Part shown: piece by piece, positions 9,214 through 18,554 of the stretch
Position numbering within the stretch: position 1 is the first letter of the stretch
Layout of the letters: every line of letters begins with the position of its first letter
Source of the DNA: Psychroflexus aurantiacus
GTDB lineage: Bacteria > Bacteroidota > Bacteroidia > Flavobacteriales > Flavobacteriaceae
NCBI RefSeq assembly: GCF_010820555.1
Contig: NZ_JAAIKD010000003.1
Location: 248,001 to 312,000, forward strand
DNA length: 64,000 nucleotides
Direction of reading: 5' to 3'
The notes under the pieces: generated by a model
Told to the model about the DNA's origin: nothing
The model's database searches: none
Seen by the model: the letters and a program-made list of their open reading frames with translations, nothing else
Position numbers and translations under genes: made by a program

Positions 9214-10227
9214 TTAAGTGTTCAGGTTGATAAATTGAAATTTGGTATGTTGCCGGTAAACCTCCTCTTTTTTCAAAAGGGCAGATGGAAAACCCTCATG
9301 GTTGGGAGCATCGGGAAAAGCCTGGGTTTCAAAACAAATTCCACTGGTTTTATGATAACCTGTTTGGCCTTTTGGTGTCAGTTTGGAATCCACTTGTCCT
9401 CCTACATAGACTTGCATACAAGGCTGATTGGTGTAAACTTTCATGTGTAACTTGTTTTTTTTACTCCTGAGTTCTGCCGCTAAATCGTTTTCGAAATCCA
9501 GCACAAAAGCATCGTCAATCTGACCAGGAACCGGTTTGAATTCTGAGAAATCATAGGGATGATCTTCAAGTGAATTCAGTTGACCCGAAGGCACATTCGC
9601 CTCATCCGTTTCTAAAATTTTGTTAGCCTTAATCTTCAATTGCTGATCGGTGACATCCCCCTGATACCCGTCAAGATTGAAGTAAGAATGTTGAGTTAGA
9701 TTCACCAGCGTATCTGCATTTGAAATTGCCTTGTAATAGACATCCAGCTCGTTGGCTAAGGTCAGGGTATATCTGACTTCAACTTTGAGTTCTCCGGGAT
9801 AGTTTTCATCTAAATGAGGACTCGTCAACGTGAAGGTTATGGAAGGTTCATCTCCCTCTGTTTGAGAACATACTTTCCATATATGTTTACTAAAGCCTTG
9901 TTTTCCTCCATGAATGTGATGATCCCCTAAATTCTTTTCGAGTTGAACAGTCCTGTCATTCAGCTGAAATTGGGCATTTCTGATTCTGCCGGCAAAACGA
10001 CCAACTACGGCACCAAAATAAGGAGCTTGCCCATATTCAAAAGAATTGATGTAGTCTGAAGGGGAATCGAACCCAAGAACCACATCAACCGATTGATGAT
10101 TGCGGAGTGGGATTTTCAAAGCCGTGATGGTAGCCCCCAGATTGAGAACCTCCAGCTGCATCCCGGTTTTGGAAGTGAGAACATAGGTTCTGAGAGATGA
10201 TATTTTAGGTTTAGTTTCTATTGACAT
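9214..10227 (-). CDS. galM: Aldose 1-epimerase (galactose mutarotase)
   Basis: Interconverts alpha- and beta-galactose so that galactokinase can use the sugar released by beta-galactosidase. Family motifs are GRFAGRI, then HIHGGKQGF, then HSYFNLDG with a catalytic His near residue 178, and a C-terminal GICFETQAFPD containing the catalytic Glu near 298. The open frame extends 72 nt further upstream. I prefer the ATG at 10227 (MSIETKPKIS) because the longer version would add a poorly conserved tail and run through the putative operator into the divergent regulator. There is no signal peptide, so it is cytoplasmic. First gene of the galactan operon. Confidence 0.94.
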   Translation of the reverse strand: MSIETKPKISSLRTYVLTSKTGMQLEVLNLGATITALKIPLRNHQSVDVVLGFDSPSDYINSFEYGQAPYFGAVVGRFAGRIRNAQFQLNDRTVQLEKNLGDHHIHGGKQGFSKHIWKVCSQTEGDEPSITFTLTSPHLDENYPGELKVEVRYTLTLANELDVYYKAISNADTLVNLTQHSYFNLDGYQGDVTDQQLKIKANKILETDEANVPSGQLNSLEDHPYDFSEFKPVPGQIDDAFVLDFENDLAAELRSKKNKLHMKVYTNQPCMQVYVGGQVDSKLTPKGQTGYHKTSGICFETQAFPDAPNHEGFPSALLKKEEVYRQHTKFQFINLNT

Positions 10228-10248
10228 CGTTTTAGCAAAAATTAAAAT

Positions 10249-10256
10249 TATATTTG
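10249..10256 (+). promoter_or_regulatory. -7 box for the GntR-type regulator gene
   Basis: TATATTTG matches the Bacteroidetes -7 consensus TAnnTTTG and lies 63 nt upstream of the chosen regulator start. No convincing -33 TTG is present at the right spacing, so the call rests on the -7 element. Transcription would start just before the ACCAGT repeats, which would place them in the regulator's own leader. Confidence 0.4.
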
Positions 10257-10266
10257 AATAATTCTT

Positions 10267-10304
10267 ACCAGTACCTACCAGTTTGAGTAAGGATTCCAAC
10301 CAGT
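10267..10304. promoter_or_regulatory. Three phased ACCAGT repeats, putative operator
   Basis: ACCAGT occurs at 10267-10272, 10277-10282 and 10299-10304, always in the same orientation, with spacings of 10 and 22 bp. That is close to one and two turns of the helix. The sites lie between the divergent galM operon and the regulator gene, 40-77 bp upstream of the galM start. This is where a dedicated regulator would bind to control both units. Binding is inferred, not seen. Confidence 0.45.
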
Positions 10305-10318
10305 TTAATTTTCAGCTC

Positions 10319-11317
10319 ATGCCTTCAATTTTTAAAACCCCCATTAAAAACGCCCCTAAATACAGTTATATCGTAGGCTGTGTAGAAGATGCGATTTCAG
10401 AACATAAATTAAGCAAAGGAGACAGACTCCCTTCGCTGAATAAGGTTTGTATGGAACTGAATGTGTCCAGAGATACTGTGCTGATTGCTTATAATGAATT
10501 GAAAAAGAGAGGAATTGTGTATTCCATTCTGGGTAAGGGTTATTATATAAAAAGCAGTGAAGTGAATTTTGAAAAGCGTTTTTTTCTGTTGTTTGATGAA
10601 CTCAACAGCTTCAAGGAAGACTTGTATACTGCACTGCTGAAGGAGCTGGGAGATAAAGCCGAAGTCGATATTTACTTTCACCATTTCAACAGAAAAATGT
10701 TTAAAAAACTGGTAAACGATAGCAAGGGAAATTATTCAAAATACATCATCATGCCTACAAAATTCAAGGATGCCAGGATTGATATTTCCAGTCTGCCCCC
10801 TGAGGATGTTTATATTTTGGACCAAACCCACGCTTCGCTGGCAGCATACCCCGGTATATTTCAAAATTTTTCCAAAGATATGTTTCAGGCACTGGTCAAA
10901 GGCTTGGATAAATTGAGGCGCTACAAGCATTTAAAACTGATATTCCCTGGAGCTAAGGAACCTGAGGGAATGATTTTGGGTTTCAAGCAGTTTGCAGAAA
11001 CCTATAGGTTTCCATATTCCATCCAAACTGATTTTTTGGAAGAGGAAATTACGCAGCATACGGTTTATCTGGTCCCAAACGACAGACACTTGGTCAGCAT
11101 TATAGAACAATCCAAACGGCAAAGCTTAAGCATCGGTAAAGATTTTGGTGTTATTTCCTACAATGACACGGCTTTAAAAAAAATTGTTGAGAACGGAATA
11201 ACCACCATTTCAACAGATTTTACGGCCATGGGAACTATTCTGGCTCAAATGCTCCTCACGGATTCCAAAGCACAGGTAGAAAATGAATGTGAATTAATTT
11301 TGAGAAATTCTCTTTAA
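10319..11317 (+). CDS. GntR-type regulator with LacI-like effector domain (galactan operon)
   Basis: Transcription factor with an N-terminal GntR winged helix (about residues 10-75, including KGDRLPSLNKVCMELNVSR and YSILGKGYYI). A periplasmic-binding-protein-like sensor domain fills the rest, recognisable from the repeated beta-alpha pattern and the VISYNDTALK segment near the end. This AraR/LacI-like layout is common for sugar-responsive regulators. I chose the ATG at 10319 (MPSIFKTP, 332 residues) over the one at 10283, which would read through the ACCAGT repeats. Divergent position next to galM makes galactose or a galacto-oligosaccharide the probable inducer. Whether it represses or activates cannot be read from the sequence. 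Confidence 0.85.
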   Translation: MPSIFKTPIKNAPKYSYIVGCVEDAISEHKLSKGDRLPSLNKVCMELNVSRDTVLIAYNELKKRGIVYSILGKGYYIKSSEVNFEKRFFLLFDELNSFKEDLYTALLKELGDKAEVDIYFHHFNRKMFKKLVNDSKGNYSKYIIMPTKFKDARIDISSLPPEDVYILDQTHASLAAYPGIFQNFSKDMFQALVKGLDKLRRYKHLKLIFPGAKEPEGMILGFKQFAETYRFPYSIQTDFLEEEITQHTVYLVPNDRHLVSIIEQSKRQSLSIGKDFGVISYNDTALKKIVENGITTISTDFTAMGTILAQMLLTDSKAQVENECELILRNSL

Positions 11318-11373
11318 AAACTAAAAACTCTAAGCGATAAAATTTCTATTTTTAACCACTCAAACTCAATGTT

Positions 11374-12198
11374 ATGAAACAGTATCACGATCTAATTTCT
11401 CATATTCTTAAAAACGGAGTCCAAAAAGGAGACCGAACAGGTACTGGAACTAAAAGTGTGTTTGGTTACCAAATGAGATTTGACCTGAGCGAAGGCTTTC
11501 CTTTGGTGACGACCAAGAAAATCCATCTGAAATCGATCATTTATGAACTTCTGTGGTTTTTGAGAGGTGAAACCAATATTGCTTATCTGCAGGACAACGG
11601 CGTGAAAATCTGGAATGAGTGGGCTGATGAAAATGGGAATTTGGGCCCGGTGTACGGTCACCAGTGGAGAAACTGGAACTCCGAAGACATCGACCAAATC
11701 CAGGAGTTGATTCACACCTTAAAGACCAATCCCAATAGCCGCAGAATGATGGTTTCCGCCTGGAATCCAAGCGTGATGCCGGATACGTCTAAGTCCTTTG
11801 AAACCAATGTAGCCAATGGAAAAGCAGCGCTTCCTCCCTGTCATGCCTTTTTTCAATTTTACGTAGCAGAAGGGAAATTATCCTGTCAGTTATACCAAAG
11901 AAGCGCCGACGTGTTTTTGGGTGTTCCTTTCAATATCGCTTCTTATGCCTTGTTTACCATGATGGTAGCTCAGGTTTGTGATTTGGGATTAGGCGATTTC
12001 ATACACAGCTTTGGTGATGCTCATATTTATAACAACCACTTTGAACAGGTTGAACTTCAGCTTTCCAGAACGCCCAGAGCCTTACCAACCATGAAGTTAA
12101 ATCCCGAGGTAAAGTCAATTTTCGATTTTAAATTTGAAGACTTTACACTGGAAAATTACGACCCTCACCCGCACATCAAAGGCAAAGTCGCTATTTAA
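11374..12198 (+). CDS. thyA: Thymidylate synthase
   Basis: Makes dTMP from dUMP using methylene-tetrahydrofolate. The 274-residue protein carries the start motif [12 protein letters not shown], the [13 protein letters not shown] phosphate loop near residue 20, and the active-site Cys in [12 protein letters not shown] near residue 156. The [17 protein letters not shown] dUMP-binding segment and the C-terminal [12 protein letters not shown] also match. Dihydrofolate reductase, which recycles the dihydrofolate formed here, lies 4 kb downstream on the same strand. The ergothioneine cassette and two other genes lie between them. Confidence 0.97.
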   Translation: MKQYHDLISHILKNGVQKGDRTGTGTKSVFGYQMRFDLSEGFPLVTTKKIHLKSIIYELLWFLRGETNIAYLQDNGVKIWNEWADENGNLGPVYGHQWRNWNSEDIDQIQELIHTLKTNPNSRRMMVSAWNPSVMPDTSKSFETNVANGKAALPPCHAFFQFYVAEGKLSCQLYQRSADVFLGVPFNIASYALFTMMVAQVCDLGLGDFIHSFGDAHIYNNHFEQVELQLSRTPRALPTMKLNPEVKSIFDFKFEDFTLENYDPHPHIKGKVAI

Positions 12199-12273
12199 AG
12201 TTTGGTTAATTGTTCCGTTTGAACCTGACCAACTACAGACTTTTTTAGTAAATTCAAAAAATAACCTACTCTT

Positions 12274-13416
<1,143 letters not shown>

Positions 13417-13431
13417 TTCGACAAAAACTAC

Positions 13432-14400
13432 ATGGAATCTATAAGAAAACCAACCACCCTTACAGAATTTGAAAAAGATGTCATCTCAGGACTTAATGAT
13501 TACCCTAAGCATCTGTCCTCCAAATTTATTTATGATCAAAATGGAGACAGATTATTTCAGGACATCATGGCTATGCCAGAATACTATTTGACTGCCTGCG
13601 AATACAATATTCTAAAAAATCAGTCTGATTTAATTGCTGAAAAATTTAATTTACAAAGTGGCTTCGACCTCATAGAACTGGGTGCAGGGGATGGAAAAAA
13701 AACAAAGTTACTTTTAAGCCATTTATCTGAAATTGACGCAAACTTCACTTACCTGCCCGTAGATATAAGTCAGAATGTACTGGATGAACTTGGAGCTGCC
13801 TTAGAAGATGAACTGCCAAAAGTGAATTTTGAACTCTTACAGGGAAGCTATTTTGACGTCTTGAATCAGTTATCCAGTTACAATAAGAGACAAAAAGTCA
13901 TTTTGGTCTTAGGCTCAAACATTGGAAACCTAATGCATAGTGATGCCATTGATTTCCTGAAAAAGATTCAGAAAAACATGTCTTCCGAAGATTTACTTTT
14001 TATGGGGTTTGACCAGAAAAAGCATCCACAAATTATTCTGGATGCCTACAATGACTCCAAAGGCATCACCGAAGCTTTTAATAAAAATTTGCTGGTGAGA
14101 ATCAACCGTGAATTAGATGCTAATTTCGACCTTGAAGCTTTCTTTCACTGGGAAACCTACGATCCTGAAACCGGAACAGCCAAGAGTTTCCTGGTAAGTA
14201 AAACAGATCAGAACGTGAGAATCGCTAATCTAAACCTTGAGGTCCATTTTAAGGCCTGGGAAACGATACATACGGAAATCTCTCAAAAATATGATGATGA
14301 TACGGTAGAATGGCTGGCATCTAAAGCCAGTCTGAACATTGACAGAATTTTTGAGAGCGAAAATGGGTTTTACAAAAATTACACCTTTAAAAAAATATAA
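13432..14400 (+). CDS. egtD: L-histidine N-alpha-methyltransferase EgtD
   Basis: Trimethylates the alpha-amino group of histidine with S-adenosylmethionine to give hercynine, the substrate of EgtB. Family features are KFIYDQNGDRLFQDIMAMPEYY near residue 27, the conserved TACEYNIL that follows, and the SAM-binding LIELGAGDGKKT near 81. LGSNIGNL near 162 and the FLVSKTDQNVRI tail region also fit. Length (322) is typical. It sits 15 nt after egtB and 2 nt before the DUF427 gene, so the three look like one operon. Confidence 0.93.
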   Translation: MESIRKPTTLTEFEKDVISGLNDYPKHLSSKFIYDQNGDRLFQDIMAMPEYYLTACEYNILKNQSDLIAEKFNLQSGFDLIELGAGDGKKTKLLLSHLSEIDANFTYLPVDISQNVLDELGAALEDELPKVNFELLQGSYFDVLNQLSSYNKRQKVILVLGSNIGNLMHSDAIDFLKKIQKNMSSEDLLFMGFDQKKHPQIILDAYNDSKGITEAFNKNLLVRINRELDANFDLEAFFHWETYDPETGTAKSFLVSKTDQNVRIANLNLEVHFKAWETIHTEISQKYDDDTVEWLASKASLNIDRIFESENGFYKNYTFKKI

Positions 14401-14402
14401 GT

Positions 14403-14684
14403 ATGAAAGCGATTTGGAATGAAGAAATCATAGCAGAAAGCGAGGATACCATCTTGATTGAAGGAAATCATTACTTTCCGCCTCAAAGCATCAACACCTC
14501 TTATTTTGAAGAATCAGATTATCACACCCACTGTCCATGGAAAGGAGAAGCATCATATTATACAATTTTGGTAGAGGCTAAGAAAAATGAAAACGCAGCC
14601 TGGTATTATCCGGACCCAAAACCTGCAGCAGAGAAGATTGAAAATTACGTTGCTTTTTGGAAAGGTGTCCAGGTTAAGGAGTAA
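14403..14684 (+). CDS. DUF427 domain protein
   Basis: Small (93-residue) cytoplasmic protein made of a single DUF427 domain, recognised from IEGNHYFPPQSI, a THCPWKGEASYYTI segment near residue 45 and AWYYPDPKPAAEKI near 65. The biochemical role of the family is not settled. The conserved Cys and aromatic residues of HCPWKG could bind a small ligand. It begins 2 nt after egtD, so co-transcription and probably coupling with the ergothioneine genes are likely. Its stop is only 5 nt from the stop of the convergent aminotransferase gene. A link to ergothioneine is suggested by position alone. Confidence 0.85.
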   Translation: MKAIWNEEIIAESEDTILIEGNHYFPPQSINTSYFEESDYHTHCPWKGEASYYTILVEAKKNENAAWYYPDPKPAAEKIENYVAFWKGVQVKE

Positions 14685-14689
14685 TCAGA

Positions 14690-15775
14690 TCACTGGAGTT
14701 CTTCCAAAGCATTTAGTAAACTCTCCAGGTCTTTCTCTGTATTGAAATATTGAAAACCAACCCGGATTCTTCCGCCCCTGAAAGCGGATAGAATTCCTTT
14801 TTGTTTCAGTTTATCTATATCGCTTTCTTCTCCCTTTAGGCTGAATATATTTTGATGAGCCTGTTTATCAATCACTTCGGTGTCTAGTAGATTTCGCTTA
14901 AAAAATTCTGATTTTGCAAGTTTAGAAAGCGATTTGATTCTCGATTCTATAAAATCTATCCCTAGTGTTTTATAATGAAATTCTAAGGCAAATTGCAGTC
15001 TGGCCACAGCAATCACATCGAAATGACCGGATTCGAGAAAACCCACTGCTCTGGGTTTGCCGTCTGGCTTTGAAGTTAGTGAATTACTGCCTAGGCTTCT
15101 AAACCTATGCTTTTCCAAAAAACCAGGTTTCAATAAGAAAAAAGCATTGCCAAGTCCGGCGTTTAACCATTTATAACCACTGGTTCCAAAAACATCAAAC
15201 GGAGAATTGCTAAAATCAAAAGCCTCACTTCCACAGTACTGGGTCGCATCGGCAATAAAACTAATGCCTGGAAATTCATCCTTTAATTTTTCTAAAGCCT
15301 TTAAATCGAGTTGCAAGCCACTTATATATTGTGTCATACTGAATATGAAGAAATCAGGCTTAACTTCTGTAAAGGTTTGCTTTAGGTTTTCATAAAGCTT
15401 AAGATTGATGTCCACTTCAAAAACCTCAAAATTCCTGGATTTCACCGGCAGATTGACCGAGGGGTAATCCTGAGCCAGTAGAACCACCTTGGACTGGTCT
15501 GGGAGGTCATTTAAAATAAGATTTATTCCCGATGAAAAATTGTTCAAAAGCCCGATACAGTCAAACTCTGCATTATAAATTTCAGCAATAAGGAGCTTGG
15601 TATCCTCGACAATGGAGTCCTCATACGCATCACTGAAAAGACTTCCTCTCAGCCTGTAATCTTCTTCCAGCTTATGTATTTTGGACTGAACACTGGAACA
15701 CAGGACACCTGTAAATGGAGTGTTGAGATAGGTAAAAGACGAAAGGATAGGGAATTCTTTTTTTAAGCTTGTCAT
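14690..15775 (-). CDS. Class V aminotransferase-like PLP enzyme (EgtE candidate)
   Basis: Fold-type I PLP-dependent enzyme of the aminotransferase class V/cysteine desulfurase group, 361 residues. The internal-aldimine Lys is in TSGYKWLN near residue 199. The cofactor Asp is in FIADATQYCGSE near 178, and GRIRVGFQYFNTEKDL forms the C-terminal Arg region. EgtE, the C-S lyase that releases ergothioneine from the hercynyl-cysteine sulfoxide, belongs to this superfamily. This gene directly abuts the egtB-egtD-DUF427 operon in convergent orientation. I therefore suggest EgtE, but kynureninase-like or isopenicillin-epimerase-like activities are equally possible from sequence alone. There is no signal peptide. 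Confidence 0.8.
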   Translation of the reverse strand: MTSLKKEFPILSSFTYLNTPFTGVLCSSVQSKIHKLEEDYRLRGSLFSDAYEDSIVEDTKLLIAEIYNAEFDCIGLLNNFSSGINLILNDLPDQSKVVLLAQDYPSVNLPVKSRNFEVFEVDINLKLYENLKQTFTEVKPDFFIFSMTQYISGLQLDLKALEKLKDEFPGISFIADATQYCGSEAFDFSNSPFDVFGTSGYKWLNAGLGNAFFLLKPGFLEKHRFRSLGSNSLTSKPDGKPRAVGFLESGHFDVIAVARLQFALEFHYKTLGIDFIESRIKSLSKLAKSEFFKRNLLDTEVIDKQAHQNIFSLKGEESDIDKLKQKGILSAFRGGRIRVGFQYFNTEKDLESLLNALEELQ

Positions 15776-15825
15776 GGGTAAGTAAGTAAAGTATTAGTAA
15801 ATTTGAACTTCTAATATACTTTAAA

Positions 15826-16221
15826 ATGGATTCGAAAAAAACGATTGGCCCGGAGATTAAAGAACTTTATGAAAATGCGCATCAGCGTGTCAAGCAAAAG
15901 AAAAATCTGATGACCCACGTGGTAATTTTTATCGCCGGTGGTGTTATTTTCATCGTTTTAAATGTAATTATAGGTTACAAGGCAGAGTTCAAACCACTCG
16001 GAATGGATTGGTTCGTAACGGCCATCCTCATCTGGTTATTTTTCCTTATCATCCATGCGATTAACGTATTTATGGTCAACAAACTGATGGGTAAGGCGTG
16101 GGAAGAAAAGCAAATGAACAGACTCGTGGAAAAGCAGCTTGAAAAAGTAAGTAAACTTCAAAAAAAGGTAGATAAAAAACATCCTATAGATCAAGAAGAA
16201 ACCAACAAGAGACCAGAATAA
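15826..16221 (+). CDS. 2TM domain membrane protein
   Basis: 131-residue protein with two closely spaced membrane helices (about residues 26-47, THVVIFIAGGVIFIVLNVII, and 64-87) joined by a short loop containing FKPLGMDW. A charged coiled-coil-like tail rich in Lys and Glu follows. This is the 2TM arrangement common in Flavobacteriia, where it occurs alone or with histidine kinases. No catalytic motif is present and the function is unknown. It lies 7 nt upstream of folA, so the two are probably co-transcribed. Confidence 0.85.
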   Translation: MDSKKTIGPEIKELYENAHQRVKQKKNLMTHVVIFIAGGVIFIVLNVIIGYKAEFKPLGMDWFVTAILIWLFFLIIHAINVFMVNKLMGKAWEEKQMNRLVEKQLEKVSKLQKKVDKKHPIDQEETNKRPE

Positions 16222-16228
16222 AGAACCT

Positions 16229-16720
16229 ATGAAAATAACTATGGTTGCTGCAGCAGCAGAAAATAATGCCTTAGGTAAAGACAACGAACTGGTATGGCAT
16301 CTTCCTGATGACTTTAAGCGCTTTAAGGCTATTACATCGCATCATCATATCATCATGGGTCGAAGAACCTTTGAGTCCTTTCCAAAATTATTACCCAACA
16401 GAAAACACATCGTTATTACTCGCCAAAGAGAGTATGAGAAAGAAGGGGTCATCATTGTACATAGCCTTGAAGACGCTTTGAAAGTTAGCTACGATCAGGA
16501 TGATGTATTTATCATAGGTGGTGGTGAAATTTATAAACAGGCTATGCCTTATGCGGATAAAATAGAACTCACCCGCGTTCATGACACCTTTGACGCTGAT
16601 GCGTACTTCCCTGAAATTGATGAATCCAAATGGAAACTCATCCAATCTGAATACCATGAAAAAGACGAGCGTCATAAGCATGATTTTACGTATTTAACCT
16701 ATGTAAAATCCACTAATTAA
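16229..16720 (+). CDS. folA: Dihydrofolate reductase
   Basis: Reduces dihydrofolate to tetrahydrofolate with NADPH. The 163-residue protein has the N-terminal MVAAAAENNALGKDNELVWHLPDD (shown here only as positions 4-27) with the catalytic acidic residue in the LPDDFKRF segment. Further motifs are the NADPH-binding IIMGRRTFES near residue 42 and VFIIGGGEIYKQAMP near 95. The distal partner of thymidylate synthase, which consumes the folate cofactor this enzyme regenerates. Confidence 0.97.
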   Translation: MKITMVAAAAENNALGKDNELVWHLPDDFKRFKAITSHHHIIMGRRTFESFPKLLPNRKHIVITRQREYEKEGVIIVHSLEDALKVSYDQDDVFIIGGGEIYKQAMPYADKIELTRVHDTFDADAYFPEIDESKWKLIQSEYHEKDERHKHDFTYLTYVKSTN

Positions 16721-16840
16721 GCCCGGCTTATCTCGACTATTCAAAATTAAATATTAAAACACCGCTTAAACCTGTTAAGAATTCTTATAAGTTTCGTCTT
16801 AAAACATTAAAAAATTAGTTTTGACGAATATTTTTAACTT

Positions 16841-18013
16841 ATGAAAAAAACTTACGCAATTCTCTTATTCATAGCTTTCACCTTCCATACAAATGCAATT
16901 GCTCAGGATGAAAAGACTGACAAGGCTACGTTTCAATTTCTAAAAGACTATGTCAATAGAATAATAAACGATACCATTTCAAAAGAAAAATCTCAATTTT
17001 TCTTATATCCAGTGGTTGGTTACAGACCAGAAACCGGTGTAGAATTTGGAGTGACTTCACTCTATGTGTACTATGCCAAAGAAGATACAAGTAATCGCTT
17101 AAGTGAAATCAATGCCTACGGTTTCTTCACCTTAAAATCTCAGTTCGGATTACGTGCTGATCATGCCATATATTCACATAAGGATAAGTGGTTTTTTTTA
17201 GGGGATCTTAATTTTGAAAAGTTTCCTATAAAATATTACGGGATTGGGAACGATGTACCCGAAGATAATATTGCGCTGGTAGACGCCATGCAAATAAAAA
17301 TAAGAGAACGGGTGTTAAGAAGACTCTCCAAAGATTTCTATATTGGTTTGGAAACAGATTTTGTAAGCCTTCGCAATGTCAAGTTTGAAGACCCGGACGA
17401 CAACAGTCAAACTGTCGATTTCTCGCTTCCTTTCGGTGCGGAAGGAACAACAAATTTCGGACTAGGTGCCGGGCTTGTTTATGATGAAAGAAGAAATGTC
17501 CTGAATGAAAGGAATGCCTTCTTTAGTGAAGTTGCTTATTTAAATTACAATACGTTTTGGGAAAGCGAAGTAGAATACAACAGCATTATTTCGGATACCC
17601 GATTTTTTAAATCGGTGAACAAAAGAAATGTCCTAGCCATGCAGCTTTTTGGGGAATTCAATTTTGGAGGACAGGTTCCCTTCAATCAGCTTTCGCAAAT
17701 GGGGGGACAATATATGATGCGTGGGTATTTTCGAGGAAGATTTCGCGATGAAAATCAAATTGCTGCCCAGGTAGAATATCGATTCCTGCCTCTGGACCTC
17801 AGTTTTTCCAACCGCTTAGGAGCGACTGTTTTTGCAGGAGCCGGAGATGTGTTTTCAGAATGGGATGAACTCCAGGTCAAGGACATCAAATGGTCTGCCG
17901 GGGTTGGAGCCAGGTTTTTACTCTTCCAGCAGAAAGATGTCTACTTAAGAGTGGATTACGCGATTACACCCGATGAAAACGGGTTTTATATTGGTGTTGG
18001 TGAGGCTTTCTAA
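16841..18013 (+). CDS. BamA/D15-like outer-membrane beta-barrel protein
   Basis: A 390-residue exported protein (signal peptide to about residue 22, ending AIAQ) consisting mainly of a predicted 16-strand barrel of the Omp85/D15 surface-antigen type. The strand pattern of alternating aromatic residues, YPVVGYRPETGVEFG near residue 62 and the MRGYFRGRFRDENQIAAQ motif near 295 (an RGxxRGRFRD-type L6 motif) support this. It ends in a terminal Phe (IGVGEAF), as barrel proteins should. No POTRA domains are present, so it is not BamA itself. It may be a stand-alone secretory or lipid-transfer barrel. The gene has its own upstream AT-rich region and ends 6 nt from the convergent peroxidase gene. Confidence 0.82.
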   Translation: MKKTYAILLFIAFTFHTNAIAQDEKTDKATFQFLKDYVNRIINDTISKEKSQFFLYPVVGYRPETGVEFGVTSLYVYYAKEDTSNRLSEINAYGFFTLKSQFGLRADHAIYSHKDKWFFLGDLNFEKFPIKYYGIGNDVPEDNIALVDAMQIKIRERVLRRLSKDFYIGLETDFVSLRNVKFEDPDDNSQTVDFSLPFGAEGTTNFGLGAGLVYDERRNVLNERNAFFSEVAYLNYNTFWESEVEYNSIISDTRFFKSVNKRNVLAMQLFGEFNFGGQVPFNQLSQMGGQYMMRGYFRGRFRDENQIAAQVEYRFLPLDLSFSNRLGATVFAGAGDVFSEWDELQVKDIKWSAGVGARFLLFQQKDVYLRVDYAITPDENGFYIGVGEAF

Positions 18014-18019
18014 AAACCT

Positions 18020-18508
18020 TTAGTCTTTGCCCTCTATCCAGTCTATGATTTCCTGATCCAGAGGCGAAGTTTGAGGTGAAATTACTTTTTCCAACTCACC
18101 GCTTTCATTAAGCAGATATTTTTGGAAGTTCCACTCGACCTGGCTGTCCATTTTTTGATTCCAGGATTTATCGGTCAGAAACTGATAAACATCGTGCTTG
18201 TCTTCACCTTTAACTTTGATTTTACCCATCATTTGAAAAGAAACCCCGTAATTATCTACACAAAATTTTGAAATTTCTGCATTGCTCCCTGGCTCCTGGG
18301 CCATAAAGTCATTGCTAGGAAAACCGATGATCTTAAAGTTGTTATCCTGATACGTATCGTACAGCTTTTGCAAATCCTCATATTGTGGGGTAAGACCACA
18401 TTTAGAGGCCGTATTAACAATCATAACTTTATTTCCTTTTAAAGTTGAGAAATCCAGGGTTTCTCCTTTTATGTCTGAAGCGAGAAACTGGTGTATGCTG
18501 TTATTCAT
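18020..18508 (-). CDS. Glutathione peroxidase-like thiol peroxidase
   Basis: Reduces hydroperoxides using a reactive Cys (Cys37 in NTASKCGLTPQY), in place of the selenocysteine of animal enzymes. The Trp-Asn pair of the active site is present (VEWNFQKYLL near residue 127). The segment that normally reads NQFGGQEPG is FPSNDFMAQEPGS here, so the usual catalytic Gln position holds an Asp. The length of 162 residues is typical. There is no signal peptide, so it should be cytoplasmic. Bacterial members often use thioredoxin rather than glutathione as reductant. It lies 46 nt downstream of a TlpA-like thioredoxin gene on the same strand. Confidence 0.92.
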   Translation of the reverse strand: MNNSIHQFLASDIKGETLDFSTLKGNKVMIVNTASKCGLTPQYEDLQKLYDTYQDNNFKIIGFPSNDFMAQEPGSNAEISKFCVDNYGVSFQMMGKIKVKGEDKHDVYQFLTDKSWNQKMDSQVEWNFQKYLLNESGELEKVISPQTSPLDQEIIDWIEGKD

Positions 18509-18554
18509 GTTTTTTATTCAAATGTAAAATAATCTGGCTATCTCTGTTAAGCCT

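Noticed and set aside
18014-18019. Search for a terminator between the barrel gene and the convergent peroxidase gene
   Set aside because: Only 6 bases separate the stops and no hairpin is visible there, so none was called.
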